Source of the DNA: Lysinibacillus sp. ZYM-1
GTDB taxonomy: Bacteria > Bacillota > Bacilli > Bacillales_A > Planococcaceae
Length of the DNA: 64,000 nucleotides
Direction of reading: 5' to 3'
Assembly (NCBI RefSeq): GCF_001308875.1
Contig: NZ_KQ465111.1
Coordinates: forward strand, 62,001-126,000
Below the pieces are notes generated by a model. That model made no database searches. It was not told where the DNA came from and was given only the letters and a program-made list of their open reading frames with translations. The position numbers were made by a program, and so were the translations under genes. Positions 41,244-49,011 of the stretch are shown piece by piece. Every line of letters starts with the position of its first letter. The stretch's first letter is position 1.

Positions 41244-41264
41244 TAATACATTATCAATTAAACA

Positions 41265-41293
41265 TTGTAATTCTCAATTAACTTTGATAGTAT
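41265..41293 (+). promoter_or_regulatory. Candidate promoter of the haem uptake operon
   Basis: TTGTAA (41265-41270) and TAGTAT (41288-41293) are 17 bases apart. The predicted start, near 41300, lies inside the Fur box, which fits iron-dependent repression. Confidence 0.6.
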
Positions 41294-41297
41294 AAAT

Positions 41298-41316
41298 GAT
41301 ATTGAAAATCATTTTC
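41298..41316 (+). promoter_or_regulatory. Fur box
   Basis: GATATTGAAAATCATTTTC matches the 19-base Fur consensus GATAATGATAATCATTATC at 16 positions by my count. It lies just downstream of the predicted -10 and 27 bases before the isdE-like gene. Iron-bound Fur would block transcription, so the operon should be induced by iron starvation. Confidence 0.85.
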
Positions 41317-41342
41317 ATTTACATGGAGGATATATATAAGAG

Positions 41343-42341
41343 ATGAAAAAATGGCTATATGTAAGTTCGCTGGCATTATCACTAGCACTAGTTGGATGTG
41401 CAGAACAAGAAGAAAAAGGTGCGGATAAAGAAATTCAAAAAGAAGCAGTAACAACGCAACAAGAAACAGCAGATAAATCTACTGTACAAAAAGATGAATT
41501 ACAAGATGGTGTAGATGAAGAAACCTTCCAAAAGGCATTAGCAAACTTTCCTACAACAGCTCCAGAAAAAATTGTGACGACATCGGTTCCATTAACAGAA
41601 ATGTTACATCTTATTGGGATAACACCGGTAGGGGTACCAACATCAACAAATCCAATACCAACAGACTTTAATTCAATTACAAAAATTGGTTCACCAATGT
41701 CGCCTGATTTAGAGGTCATCTCAAGCTTACAAACAGACCTAATACTTGGAGCGTCTTCTCTACAAAGTTCGCTTGATCAAGCACTTCAGGGAATGAATCT
41801 ACCAACAGCTTATTTACCTACAGATTCATATGATGACTTGAAGTTAAGCTTTAAAGTGCTAGGTACGTATTTTGGTAAAGAAGAAAAGACGAATGAAATC
41901 TTACAAAATCTTGTAGCAAAAGAAAAAGAGCTGGAAGTGAAGGCGGATGGAAAAGAATTACCATCTGTAATGCTCGTCATCGGTACATCTGATTCCTTTA
42001 TGGTAATGAACGACAAATCGTACTTAGGAAGCTTAGTGGAACGATTGGGCGCAGATAATATTGCGAAATCGGTATTAAAAGCGGAGTCAACGTATTCACC
42101 GATGAATCTAGAAGATATTGTTGTGGCAGACCCAGACATTGTGTTTGTATTAGCATCAGGCGATCATGGAGCAAATGAAGATAAATTTAAACAAGAAATT
42201 GAAAAAAATAGTGCTTGGAAACAATTATCAGCCTACAAAAATGACAAAATCCATATGCTTGATTACAGTACATTCGGTGTCACATCTATTACAAATGCTG
42301 AGACAGCACTGACAACGATTGCAGATTATTTCTATAAATAA
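41343..42341 (+). CDS. isdE: Haem/iron ABC transporter substrate-binding lipoprotein (IsdE-like)
   Basis: The 332-residue lipoprotein has a signal peptide with lipobox LVGC (Cys19), then a polar, acidic linker and the class III binding-protein fold from about residue 65. VGVPTSTNPIP, GSPMSPDLEVI and LASGDHGANED recall IsdE; the Met119 and His275 they contain could be the haem-iron ligands (Met and His in Staphylococcus IsdE). A siderophore cargo is the alternative, but the HugZ-like gene at the operon's end supports haem. The stop is 17 bases before the permease gene. Confidence 0.82.
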   Translation: MKKWLYVSSLALSLALVGCAEQEEKGADKEIQKEAVTTQQETADKSTVQKDELQDGVDEETFQKALANFPTTAPEKIVTTSVPLTEMLHLIGITPVGVPTSTNPIPTDFNSITKIGSPMSPDLEVISSLQTDLILGASSLQSSLDQALQGMNLPTAYLPTDSYDDLKLSFKVLGTYFGKEEKTNEILQNLVAKEKELEVKADGKELPSVMLVIGTSDSFMVMNDKSYLGSLVERLGADNIAKSVLKAESTYSPMNLEDIVVADPDIVFVLASGDHGANEDKFKQEIEKNSAWKQLSAYKNDKIHMLDYSTFGVTSITNAETALTTIADYFYK

Positions 42342-42358
42342 GTTCGTGAGGTATAGGT

Positions 42359-43351
42359 ATGATTCATACAGCAAGAAGTCGCATGATTATTATCACGACC
42401 TTTGTGGTAACCATATTAGCTGCAGTAATAGCAATTGGATTAGGCAGTGTTCATATTTCCATTCCTGATATTTTATCAACCATTGTCAATGGACGTAATA
42501 ATGAGGGTGTTTATACAACCATTATATGGGATATCCGACTTCCACGCGTGTTATTAGCATTAATCATTGGTGCAAGTATAGCTATTTCTGGGGCATTACT
42601 GCAGGCAGTCATGGGGAATCCGTTAGCTGACCCAGGGTTAACAGGAGTAACAAGTGGTGCCGCAGCATTTGTATTGCTCATCCTTTTAGCGAATCCTGAA
42701 TTAACACATTTAATTCCACTTGCAGCCTTTACCGGTGGTTTGATTGCTGCTGCAATTGTCTATGCACTCGCTTGGAGACGTACAGGTATTACTCCTATCA
42801 CGATTATTTTATCGGGAGTTGCAGTTAATGCGCTGTGTGGTGGTGTCATTGGATTCTTGTCAATTCTTTATAGTGACCGCCTACCGTCGGCAGTGCAATG
42901 GATGAATGGTAGTCTTGCTGCAAAAGGAAATGCATCCTTGCATATGATTTATGTGTACGCCATTATAGGTTGGATACTGTCAATCTTTGCAATTCGCAAA
43001 GCCAATATTATTCGTTTGGGGGATCAAGTTGCTACTAATTTAGGGGAAAGTGTAACACGTATTCGTATTATGTTATCAATTTTAGCTGTCTTTCTAGCAG
43101 CGATTTCGGTTGCTGCCGTGGGGATGATTAGCTTTGTCGGTTTAATCGTACCGCATATGGCGAGATTATTAGTTGGTTCCGATTATAAATATATGTTGCC
43201 TATGAGTATGGCCATGGGGGCAATTGTATTATTGATTGCCGATACTGGCGGACGGACATTATTTGCACCACTTGATATTCCAGCAGGTATTTTAATGGCG
43301 GTCATCGGTGGACCTTACTTCTTATATTTAATGAGAAAGAGGGCGTTTTAA
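42359..43351 (+). CDS. FecCD-family haem/iron ABC transporter permease
   Basis: The 330-residue protein has about ten membrane segments. Family motifs are RLPRVLLALIIGASIAISGALLQAVMGNPLADPGLTGVTSGA, VAAVGMISFVGLIVPHMARLL (ATPase-coupling loop) and the C-terminal PAGILMAVIGGPYFLYLM. Equivalent to IsdF/HmuU in haem systems. One base overlaps the ATPase gene (TAATG), so subunits are translated together. Confidence 0.93.
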   Translation: MIHTARSRMIIITTFVVTILAAVIAIGLGSVHISIPDILSTIVNGRNNEGVYTTIIWDIRLPRVLLALIIGASIAISGALLQAVMGNPLADPGLTGVTSGAAAFVLLILLANPELTHLIPLAAFTGGLIAAAIVYALAWRRTGITPITIILSGVAVNALCGGVIGFLSILYSDRLPSAVQWMNGSLAAKGNASLHMIYVYAIIGWILSIFAIRKANIIRLGDQVATNLGESVTRIRIMLSILAVFLAAISVAAVGMISFVGLIVPHMARLLVGSDYKYMLPMSMAMGAIVLLIADTGGRTLFAPLDIPAGILMAVIGGPYFLYLMRKRAF

Positions 43352-44133
43352 TGTTAAAAGTTGAACAGCTATCCATCAGCTATGAACAAAAGGAAGTTGT
43401 CCATAATTTTTCTTTTGAAGTTGAACAAGGAGAGATTCTATCGATTATTGGGCCGAATGGCTCTGGAAAATCGACGATATTAAAGGCGATTGCACGGATG
43501 CAGCCGTACAATACTGGAAGCATCCTGTTTGAGGGAGAAAATATGCGTCGATTATCTTCTAAGGAAATTGCACGCAAAATGTGTATGCTTAGTCAACAAA
43601 ATCAAGCGCCAAGCGATATTTCCGTCAAAAACCTAGTAGCATATGGTCGTTATCCACATAAAAAATGGTTTGAGCGTCTCAATGCGGACGATGAATCCGT
43701 TATTGATTGGGCTTTAGAAAAAACCTATCTTTCACACTATAAAGAAAAACCAATTGCTGCTTTATCGGGTGGTGAGGCACAACGGGCATGGATTGCCATG
43801 GCTTTAGCTCAGCGACCACAAGTTTTATTGTTGGATGAGCCAACGACCTTTTTAGATATTGCCCATCAACATGAAGTACTAGAATTGGTAAGAGAGCTAA
43901 ACCGTGACATGGGCATGACGGTTGTTATGGTACTCCATGATTTAAACCAAGCCTCTAGTTACAGTGATAAAATTGTCGTCGTAAAGGATGGAATACGAGC
44001 ACAAATGGGCACTCCTAATGAGGTCATGACAGAACAAATGATCCAACAAATCTATCGGATGGAAGCGGAAATACAATATGTATCTTGGGATAAAGCTCCA
44101 AGGATTCAATTAAAAAATACTGTCAGAGTATAG
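43351..44133 (+). CDS. Haem/iron ABC transporter ATP-binding protein
   Basis: The 260-residue ATPase belongs to the FecE/HmuV type. Walker A GPNGSGKST at 34-42, signature LSGGEAQRAWIAMAL and Walker B VLLLDEPTTFLDI followed by the His switch (VLHDLNQ) are all intact. It overlaps the permease gene by one base and is 11 bases ahead of the HugZ-like gene. It would energise import by the two preceding proteins. Confidence 0.94.
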   Translation: MLKVEQLSISYEQKEVVHNFSFEVEQGEILSIIGPNGSGKSTILKAIARMQPYNTGSILFEGENMRRLSSKEIARKMCMLSQQNQAPSDISVKNLVAYGRYPHKKWFERLNADDESVIDWALEKTYLSHYKEKPIAALSGGEAQRAWIAMALAQRPQVLLLDEPTTFLDIAHQHEVLELVRELNRDMGMTVVMVLHDLNQASSYSDKIVVVKDGIRAQMGTPNEVMTEQMIQQIYRMEAEIQYVSWDKAPRIQLKNTVRV

Positions 44134-44144
44134 GAGGAAGTAGT

Positions 44145-44639
44145 ATGCAAAAAGCAATTGATATCGAACAAGTAAAACAGGACTATGAAGCTTTTATACA
44201 AAGTAAAAAAAATTGTGTATTAAGCTTTGTAGATAGTAAAGGCAAGCCTTTTAGCAGTACCACACCCTTTGTACGTCTTAACGGGAAATTTTATGTTTAT
44301 ATTAGTCGTGTTGCAGAGCATTATCAATTGATGGACCAAGCAGAATTGGTCGATTTAATTTGTGTAGCGGATGAAGCTGTAACAGCCAATCCATTTGCCC
44401 CAGAACGAGCACGTTGGCAATGTCAGCCTAAAAATTTAGGAAATGAAGGCCATGAGGAAATATTTACGGCATTCGATCAACTATTTAATGCCAAAATGAT
44501 GGAATTATTACGCTCACTTGATTTCTCTTTATTCGAATTGACGCCATTAGAGGGACGTTATGTTATTGGATTTGGGAAAGCCTTTACGATTGATATTGCC
44601 AATGATACATTAATCCATGTAGTAATTGATAAAAAATAG
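44145..44639 (+). CDS. HugZ/HutZ-family haem utilisation protein
   Basis: The 164-residue protein has the split-barrel flavin-like fold used by HutZ/HugZ haem-degrading proteins: VLSFVDSKGKPFSSTTPFVRLNGKFYVYIS at the N-terminus, ERARWQCQPK in the middle and the C-terminal GRYVIGFGKAFTID. The GFGxAF segment is typical of this branch as opposed to pyridoxamine-phosphate oxidases. It probably releases iron from imported haem. Last gene of the Fur-controlled operon. Confidence 0.8.
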   Translation: MQKAIDIEQVKQDYEAFIQSKKNCVLSFVDSKGKPFSSTTPFVRLNGKFYVYISRVAEHYQLMDQAELVDLICVADEAVTANPFAPERARWQCQPKNLGNEGHEEIFTAFDQLFNAKMMELLRSLDFSLFELTPLEGRYVIGFGKAFTIDIANDTLIHVVIDKK

Positions 44640-44665
44640 GTTGCCCTTAAGGCAACCTATTTTTT
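44631..44665. terminator. Bidirectional terminator between convergent haem and ABC operons
   Basis: A perfect 15-bp stem (44631-44645 with 44651-44665) with loop CTTAA has A6 on one side and T6 on the other, so it can serve both the plus-strand haem operon and the minus-strand permease gene at 44675. It overlaps the stop codon of the HugZ-like gene. Confidence 0.92.
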
Positions 44666-44674
44666 GATGAACGT

Positions 44675-45289
44675 TTAGAATATTTCACGCGACATAAATA
44701 AATGAAGACATTTTTGGAAAATAACAAAGCTGCTGATAATACTAATAAGCGTTGGAATTAACAAGATGAAGAGGTTCCCTGCTACTAGTGATAAATAATA
44801 ATGAATTACCGAATTAAGAAGTATAATTAACACTATAGCTGTAAGCATTCTTAAAGTCCGCATTTTCTCTGTTTCCTCGAGATGCTGAATATAAAATTGA
44901 CTACATAGAAGAAAAAAAGCACTACTTATAAAACCAAAATACATGGCACAATGCTCTATAAAATTTTCAGATGATTCAGACTGTGAAAAGTACAATGGCG
45001 CAATTAGAATAAAGAGACCAGAAATAAAGCCATAGCAAAAAAGGAAATCAGACTGTAACTGGATCTTCTTTGATAGGGGCAAGCTATTAACATAAAGTTC
45101 CCATTTTACTTGACGATCCCCTTTATATAAATTTTCAACGAGAGTGGCAGAAACAACTACAACAAATAAACCAATCGAAGGGCTATCTACAATAGACAAG
45201 CGTATTAAATAAAGCACAAAACAGACAGTGATTGCAAAAAGGATAGCCCATTTTTGTACAACAATTCTTTGTAATAATAATGCACGCAT
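44675..45289 (-). CDS. ABC-2 type membrane permease, second subunit
   Basis: This 204-residue hydrophobic protein has about six membrane spans and no catalytic motif. I choose the ATG at 45289 (MRALLLQRIVVQKW) because AGGAGTG lies six bases upstream; the longer open frame would run back through the upstream permease gene. YVNSLPLSKKIQLQSDFLF resembles the ANTLPIPKGDIVLSKYIL segment of its neighbour, as expected for paired ABC-2 subunits. Third gene after the ATPase in a reverse operon with a YtrA-type regulator. Substrate unknown; such systems often respond to cell-wall-active peptides. Confidence 0.78.
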   Translation of the reverse strand: MRALLLQRIVVQKWAILFAITVCFVLYLIRLSIVDSPSIGLFVVVVSATLVENLYKGDRQVKWELYVNSLPLSKKIQLQSDFLFCYGFISGLFILIAPLYFSQSESSENFIEHCAMYFGFISSAFFLLCSQFYIQHLEETEKMRTLRMLTAIVLIILLNSVIHYYLSLVAGNLFILLIPTLISIISSFVIFQKCLHLFMSREIF

Positions 45290-45299
45290 TGAATCACTC

Positions 45300-45929
45300 C
45301 TAGAATTCTTTCCTTTTATAAATTGCTGTAGAAATGAGTGAGGATAGCCATAGCAACAGAAGCCCAGCAAAAGGTGTAAGATAGATAAATTGCTTTACAT
45401 CTAAAAATGACCTAGTAATATCTGGTATATACTCTTTAAATACCCCCAATAAAAAGCCAGGGATAAAACAAAGTGCAATCAGTACCATTCTTCCTTTGAT
45501 GGAGCCAAATTTAATATAGATAGGTAATAAAACGGCTAACAGGCAGAGCGTAGATGTCACAATCATAATAAATGTGAAAAAAAACTCTGTAGTAATCTCA
45601 TTATTGGTCAAATGATTAATGAGAAAAACCATTGGTAGGGCAACTACAAGACCCATCATCATCAATAAAACACTTAGAATGTACTTACTAAGCACAATAT
45701 CCCCTTTAGGTATTGGTAAGGTATTAGCATATTTATCCCAGCTACTTTGTTCATCATAGGCAAGGGCAGTGATGGCTTGAATTGTGACGATAAAGACAAT
45801 AACGGCTAACAGCATAGAACTTTCTCGCATAAAAATAGCCATGATAAGTAGAAATATTAAGACAAATGCCTGTGCCTTCATTTGACGCTGAATGGTCATA
45901 AAATCTTTTACTATAAGACCTATCATCAT
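45300..45929 (-). CDS. ABC-2 type membrane permease, first subunit
   Basis: The 209-residue protein has about six membrane spans. The start ATG 45929 (MMIGLIVKDFMTIQRQMK) overlaps the ATPase stop by one base and follows AAAGGGTG; an in-frame GTG at 45938 lies in that ribosome site. ALAYDEQSSWDKYANTLPIPKGDIVLSKYI is a conserved segment in ABC_trans/YtrC-like permeases. It works with the ATPase upstream and probably pairs with the next permease. Confidence 0.82.
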   Translation of the reverse strand: MMIGLIVKDFMTIQRQMKAQAFVLIFLLIMAIFMRESSMLLAVIVFIVTIQAITALAYDEQSSWDKYANTLPIPKGDIVLSKYILSVLLMMMGLVVALPMVFLINHLTNNEITTEFFFTFIMIVTSTLCLLAVLLPIYIKFGSIKGRMVLIALCFIPGFLLGVFKEYIPDITRSFLDVKQFIYLTPFAGLLLLWLSSLISTAIYKRKEF

Positions 45930-46771
45930 CAAACACACCCTTTCACAAAAAATAGCATAATATCTTCTATAGAAGGCCTTTCAAGTCTGAAAGCCTCATT
46001 TACTTCTTTTTTAAGTACTAATGCATCGACTCCAAATGCCCCATTGCGCTTTTTTATAATCGCATGTTCGGGTAATTCGCTTACTTCCTCACGACTTCCT
46101 TTGAAAATGCCATACTCATATAAAAGGGTATCCTTACTTTCACTCAATAAAATTTCTCCATTATGAATAAGGGTGATATAATCCGCTATCTTTTCTAAAT
46201 CGCTTGTTATATGGGAAGAAAATAAAATACTATGGGTTTCATCCTGCATAAACGCTAAAAATAAATCCAAAATTTCATCGCGAATAATAGGGTCCAGACC
46301 ACTTGTTGGTTCATCTAAAATTAGGAGCTTAGGATGATGTGACATGGCTAATGCAATCGATAGCTTCATTCTCATTCCTCGTGATAGTTCCTTGATTTTC
46401 TTCCTCTTTGGGACGTTAAATTGAGCTAATCGTTCAAAGTAATAGTCTGTATCCCACGTTTTAAATACCTGTTTCATTATTTTGTCGAGCTGCGTCGCAT
46501 TGAGCGTTTCTGGCACATGTAATTCGTCAAAAACTACGCCAATGTCACTTTTTATCGATTGTTCATGTTCGACATGATCTTTGTCAAAAATTAATATTTC
46601 GCCATATTCCTTTTTTAATAAATTAAGCATGCATTTAATCGTTGATGATTTACCAGCGCCGTTTTCTCCGACGAAGCCCATCACCGTTCCTTGAGGTACA
46701 GAAAAACTGACATCCTTAAGTGAAAATCCTTCAAAGCCTTTATGTAAGTCATGAATTTCAATGGCATTCAT
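45929..46771 (-). CDS. ABC transporter ATP-binding protein (YtrB-like)
   Basis: The 280-residue ATPase has Walker A GENGAGKSS, signature LSRGMRMKLSIALAM (Arg in place of the usual second Gly), Walker B LLILDEPTSGLDP and the H-loop LFSSHIT. It sits directly after the GntR regulator (one base between stop and start) and overlaps the permease gene. Systems of this make-up in Bacillus are induced by antibiotics acting on lipid II. The inducer here is unknown. Confidence 0.9.
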   Translation of the reverse strand: MNAIEIHDLHKGFEGFSLKDVSFSVPQGTVMGFVGENGAGKSSTIKCMLNLLKKEYGEILIFDKDHVEHEQSIKSDIGVVFDELHVPETLNATQLDKIMKQVFKTWDTDYYFERLAQFNVPKRKKIKELSRGMRMKLSIALAMSHHPKLLILDEPTSGLDPIIRDEILDLFLAFMQDETHSILFSSHITSDLEKIADYITLIHNGEILLSESKDTLLYEYGIFKGSREEVSELPEHAIIKKRNGAFGVDALVLKKEVNEAFRLERPSIEDIMLFFVKGCV

Positions 46772-46772
46772 C

Positions 46773-47150
46773 TTAATGATCCTCCTCTAACATTAAAGTT
46801 ACCAAATCTTGTACTTCCTCATTGGAAAGACCAGCTGTTTTTGCTAATCTTACGGCCTTTTGTAAATGATCCTCCACCTGTCGTAAGAGCTCCTCACGTA
46901 GAAAATCCTGGTTACGTTCCGTTACAAAGCTTCCTTTTCCTGCGACTGTTTCAATAAAACCGTCACGTTCTAAATCGGCATAGGCACGTTTGGTAGTCAT
47001 CACGCTTATTTTTAAATCCTTTGCTAAAACACGAATGGATGGTAGTGCATCACCTGCATGTAATTTATTTGCAAGAATAGCTTCTTTGAGTTGAATGGTG
47101 ATTTGCTCATAAATCGGTTTATCACTGGCATTGCTTAAATGGATATGCAC
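46773..47150 (-). CDS. GntR-family regulator, YtrA subfamily
   Basis: The 125-residue repressor has an N-terminal winged helix (KPIYEQITIQLKEAILANKL, GDALPSIRVLAKDLKISVMTTKRAYADLERDGFIE, GKGSFV) and the short helical tail of the YtrA subfamily, too small for a ligand-binding domain. The start is GTG 47150 behind AGAGGTGA. First gene of the reverse ABC operon; it most likely represses its own operon through the palindrome over the promoter. Confidence 0.9.
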   Translation of the reverse strand: MHIHLSNASDKPIYEQITIQLKEAILANKLHAGDALPSIRVLAKDLKISVMTTKRAYADLERDGFIETVAGKGSFVTERNQDFLREELLRQVEDHLQKAVRLAKTAGLSNEEVQDLVTLMLEEDH

Positions 47151-47169
47151 AAATAGTCACCTCTTATAA

Positions 47170-47210
47170 CTGTATATATACACTATATACAGATGAAGAT
47201 GGAAATGCAA
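47170..47210 (-). promoter_or_regulatory. Promoter and palindromic operator of the YtrA-type operon
   Basis: On the minus strand TTGCAT (47210-47205) and TATAGT (47187-47182) are 17 bases apart. A perfect inverted repeat, CTGTATAT (47170-47177) and ATATACAG (47185-47192) with 7 bases between, overlaps the -10 hexamer, where a GntR dimer would block RNA polymerase. Confidence 0.75.
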
Positions 47211-47292
47211 CATATTCCTACTTTTGGTAGGGGGCACGATTTACAAAAACTCGGCATATATTGAGGTAACGGCTTAAGGAGGGAGATGAGGC

Positions 47293-47556
47293 ATGCTACT
47301 ATCTGAGATGGTGGATAAGGAGTTAATTCAAATTGAGGGTGGTGTACATTTTGGCATCCTGGCTCATACAGAATGCCTATTAGATGTGCAAACAGGAAAA
47401 ATACATGGTTTTGAGATTGTCAAAGATAAATTACCTTTCCAAAAAAAGAAAATGAAAGTTAGTGAAATGATACCTTGGCACGAAATCATTTTAATTGGCG
47501 AAGATCGAATCTTATTTAACAAGACATCTACAGTACAGTCAGAATATTTACAGTGA
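47293..47556 (+). CDS. ymxH: PRC-barrel sporulation protein YmxH (YlmC/YmxH family)
   Basis: An 87-residue PRC-barrel protein: LLSEMVDKELIQIEGGVHFG and LLDVQTGKIHGFEI are the family hallmarks. In B. subtilis ymxH lies between mlpA and the dipicolinate synthase genes, and the downstream side of that order is kept here. Ribosome site AAGGAGGGAG. The function is not settled for the family, though it is associated with sporulation. Confidence 0.85.
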   Translation: MLLSEMVDKELIQIEGGVHFGILAHTECLLDVQTGKIHGFEIVKDKLPFQKKKMKVSEMIPWHEIILIGEDRILFNKTSTVQSEYLQ

Positions 47557-47565
47557 GGTGAGCTT

Positions 47566-48345
47566 TTGGAAAACGAAAAGTGGCTGGTTATCGGTGAAGA
47601 CTCAAGATTAAAAGAATTAGCAACAATGTTAAGAAGTCCATCGAGAACAGTGTTTTATAAAAGAACAACAGTTTGGAACGAGGAGTTAAATAAACTTGTT
47701 TTGGAATTTCAACCAAATAAAATCATTCTACCTATCCTTCCATTAAAGATAGAAGTAGAACAGCTCTATGGTATATCTCAGGTTAAATTTTATACAGGTC
47801 GTTTAACAATGCACTGGAAGCATCTGCTAGAAAAAAATGAATCCCTTTGCTATTTGCAACAAGAATCGTTTATTTGGCAAAATGCTCGATTAACGGCGGA
47901 GGGATTTATCGCCACGTTTTACGGACTCGAGCAAAAATGTATTTACGGACAAAACTTTACAATTGCAGGTTTCGGGCGTATCGCCAAAATGCTCGCCTCT
48001 TTACTAGTTAAGATGGGTGCAAACGTTCATATTGTTGCACGTTCTGTTGTACAAGTGAGTGAGGCCAAAGCATACGGCTATAAAGCCACGAACTTAGATG
48101 ATCGTTCATGGTCAATTAATGAAGGTATATTTATTAATACAATTCCAGCTAAATGGATTACAGAATCATTTAAAGAGCATGTTCCAGCAGTTTTATATGA
48201 TTTAGCCTCAGAGCCAGGCTGTTTAGATATAGATGCTGAGCAACTTCAAACATATGTACTGTTGCCATCATTGCCTGGGAAATACTTTGCACATGATGCT
48301 GCTGAAATTTTGTGCAAAGCAATAGAGGAGGAAGAAAATTGTTAA
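47566..48345 (+). CDS. dpaA: Dipicolinate synthase subunit A (divergent, short)
   Basis: DpaA works with DpaB to make dipicolinic acid for the spore core. At 259 residues this copy is nearly 40 residues shorter than the roughly 297 of B. subtilis SpoVFA, mostly in the N-terminal domain. Retained motifs are LTAEGFIATFY, the nucleotide-binding GFGRIAKMLASLL, NTIPAKWI, DLASEPGCLD and LPGKYFAHDAAEIL. The start is TTG 47566 behind GAGGTGAG. Position between ymxH and dpaB supports the assignment strongly. Confidence 0.88.
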   Translation: MENEKWLVIGEDSRLKELATMLRSPSRTVFYKRTTVWNEELNKLVLEFQPNKIILPILPLKIEVEQLYGISQVKFYTGRLTMHWKHLLEKNESLCYLQQESFIWQNARLTAEGFIATFYGLEQKCIYGQNFTIAGFGRIAKMLASLLVKMGANVHIVARSVVQVSEAKAYGYKATNLDDRSWSINEGIFINTIPAKWITESFKEHVPAVLYDLASEPGCLDIDAEQLQTYVLLPSLPGKYFAHDAAEILCKAIEEEENC

Positions 48346-48929
48346 CGGGGAAACGAATTGGCCTAGGTATTACAGCTTCCCATTGTACGTATGAAGATGT
48401 CATACCTAAAATTCAAAATTTTATTGATGTCGGGGCAACGGTTATACCAATCATTACCCATTCCGTGTTACATGCAGCTACACGTTTTGGTACAGGGGAG
48501 GAATGGATTGCAAAAATAGAAGCTTTAACTGGAGAAAAGGTTATTTCTTCTATAAAAGAGGCGGAACCATTTGGACCATCTAATCCACTTGATGCAATGG
48601 TGATTGCTCCAATGACGGGTAATAGTATTAGTAAGTTTGCAAATGCGGCAACAGATAGCCCCGTACTTATGGCGGCAAAGGCAACTTTGCGTAATGGATC
48701 ACCTGTAGTATTGGGTATTTCAACGAATGATGCACTCGGGCTAAATGGTATAAATATAATGAAATTGTTAAATGCCAAAAATATTTATTTTATTCCATTT
48801 GGTCAAGACTCTCCTCACTCTAAACCGAATTCCCTAATTGCTGATTTTGAACAAATGGTTGATACTGTACATGCAGCAATTACGCAGAAAACGCAATTAC
48901 AACCGCTGTTGATACAATATTTCAAATAA
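48339..48929 (+). CDS. dpaB: Dipicolinate synthase subunit B
   Basis: This 196-residue flavoprotein-fold subunit converts dihydroxyflavodipicolinate precursor to dipicolinate with DpaA. GKRIGLGITASHCTYEDVIPKI, TRFGTGEEWIAKIEALTG, MVIAPMTGNSISKFANAATDSPVLMAAKATLRN and STNDALGLNGINIM closely match SpoVFB. I choose TTG 48339, directly behind GAGGAGGAAG; it overlaps the end of dpaA by seven bases. The upstream in-frame ATG lies before the ribosome site. Confidence 0.95.
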   Translation: MLTGKRIGLGITASHCTYEDVIPKIQNFIDVGATVIPIITHSVLHAATRFGTGEEWIAKIEALTGEKVISSIKEAEPFGPSNPLDAMVIAPMTGNSISKFANAATDSPVLMAAKATLRNGSPVVLGISTNDALGLNGINIMKLLNAKNIYFIPFGQDSPHSKPNSLIADFEQMVDTVHAAITQKTQLQPLLIQYFK

Positions 48930-49011
48930 ATCATAGATTACACACAATTTTCAGTATTTTTGTGATACAATAGCACACATTATGGAACTTGTATTCAAGG
49001 AGAGATGACAG

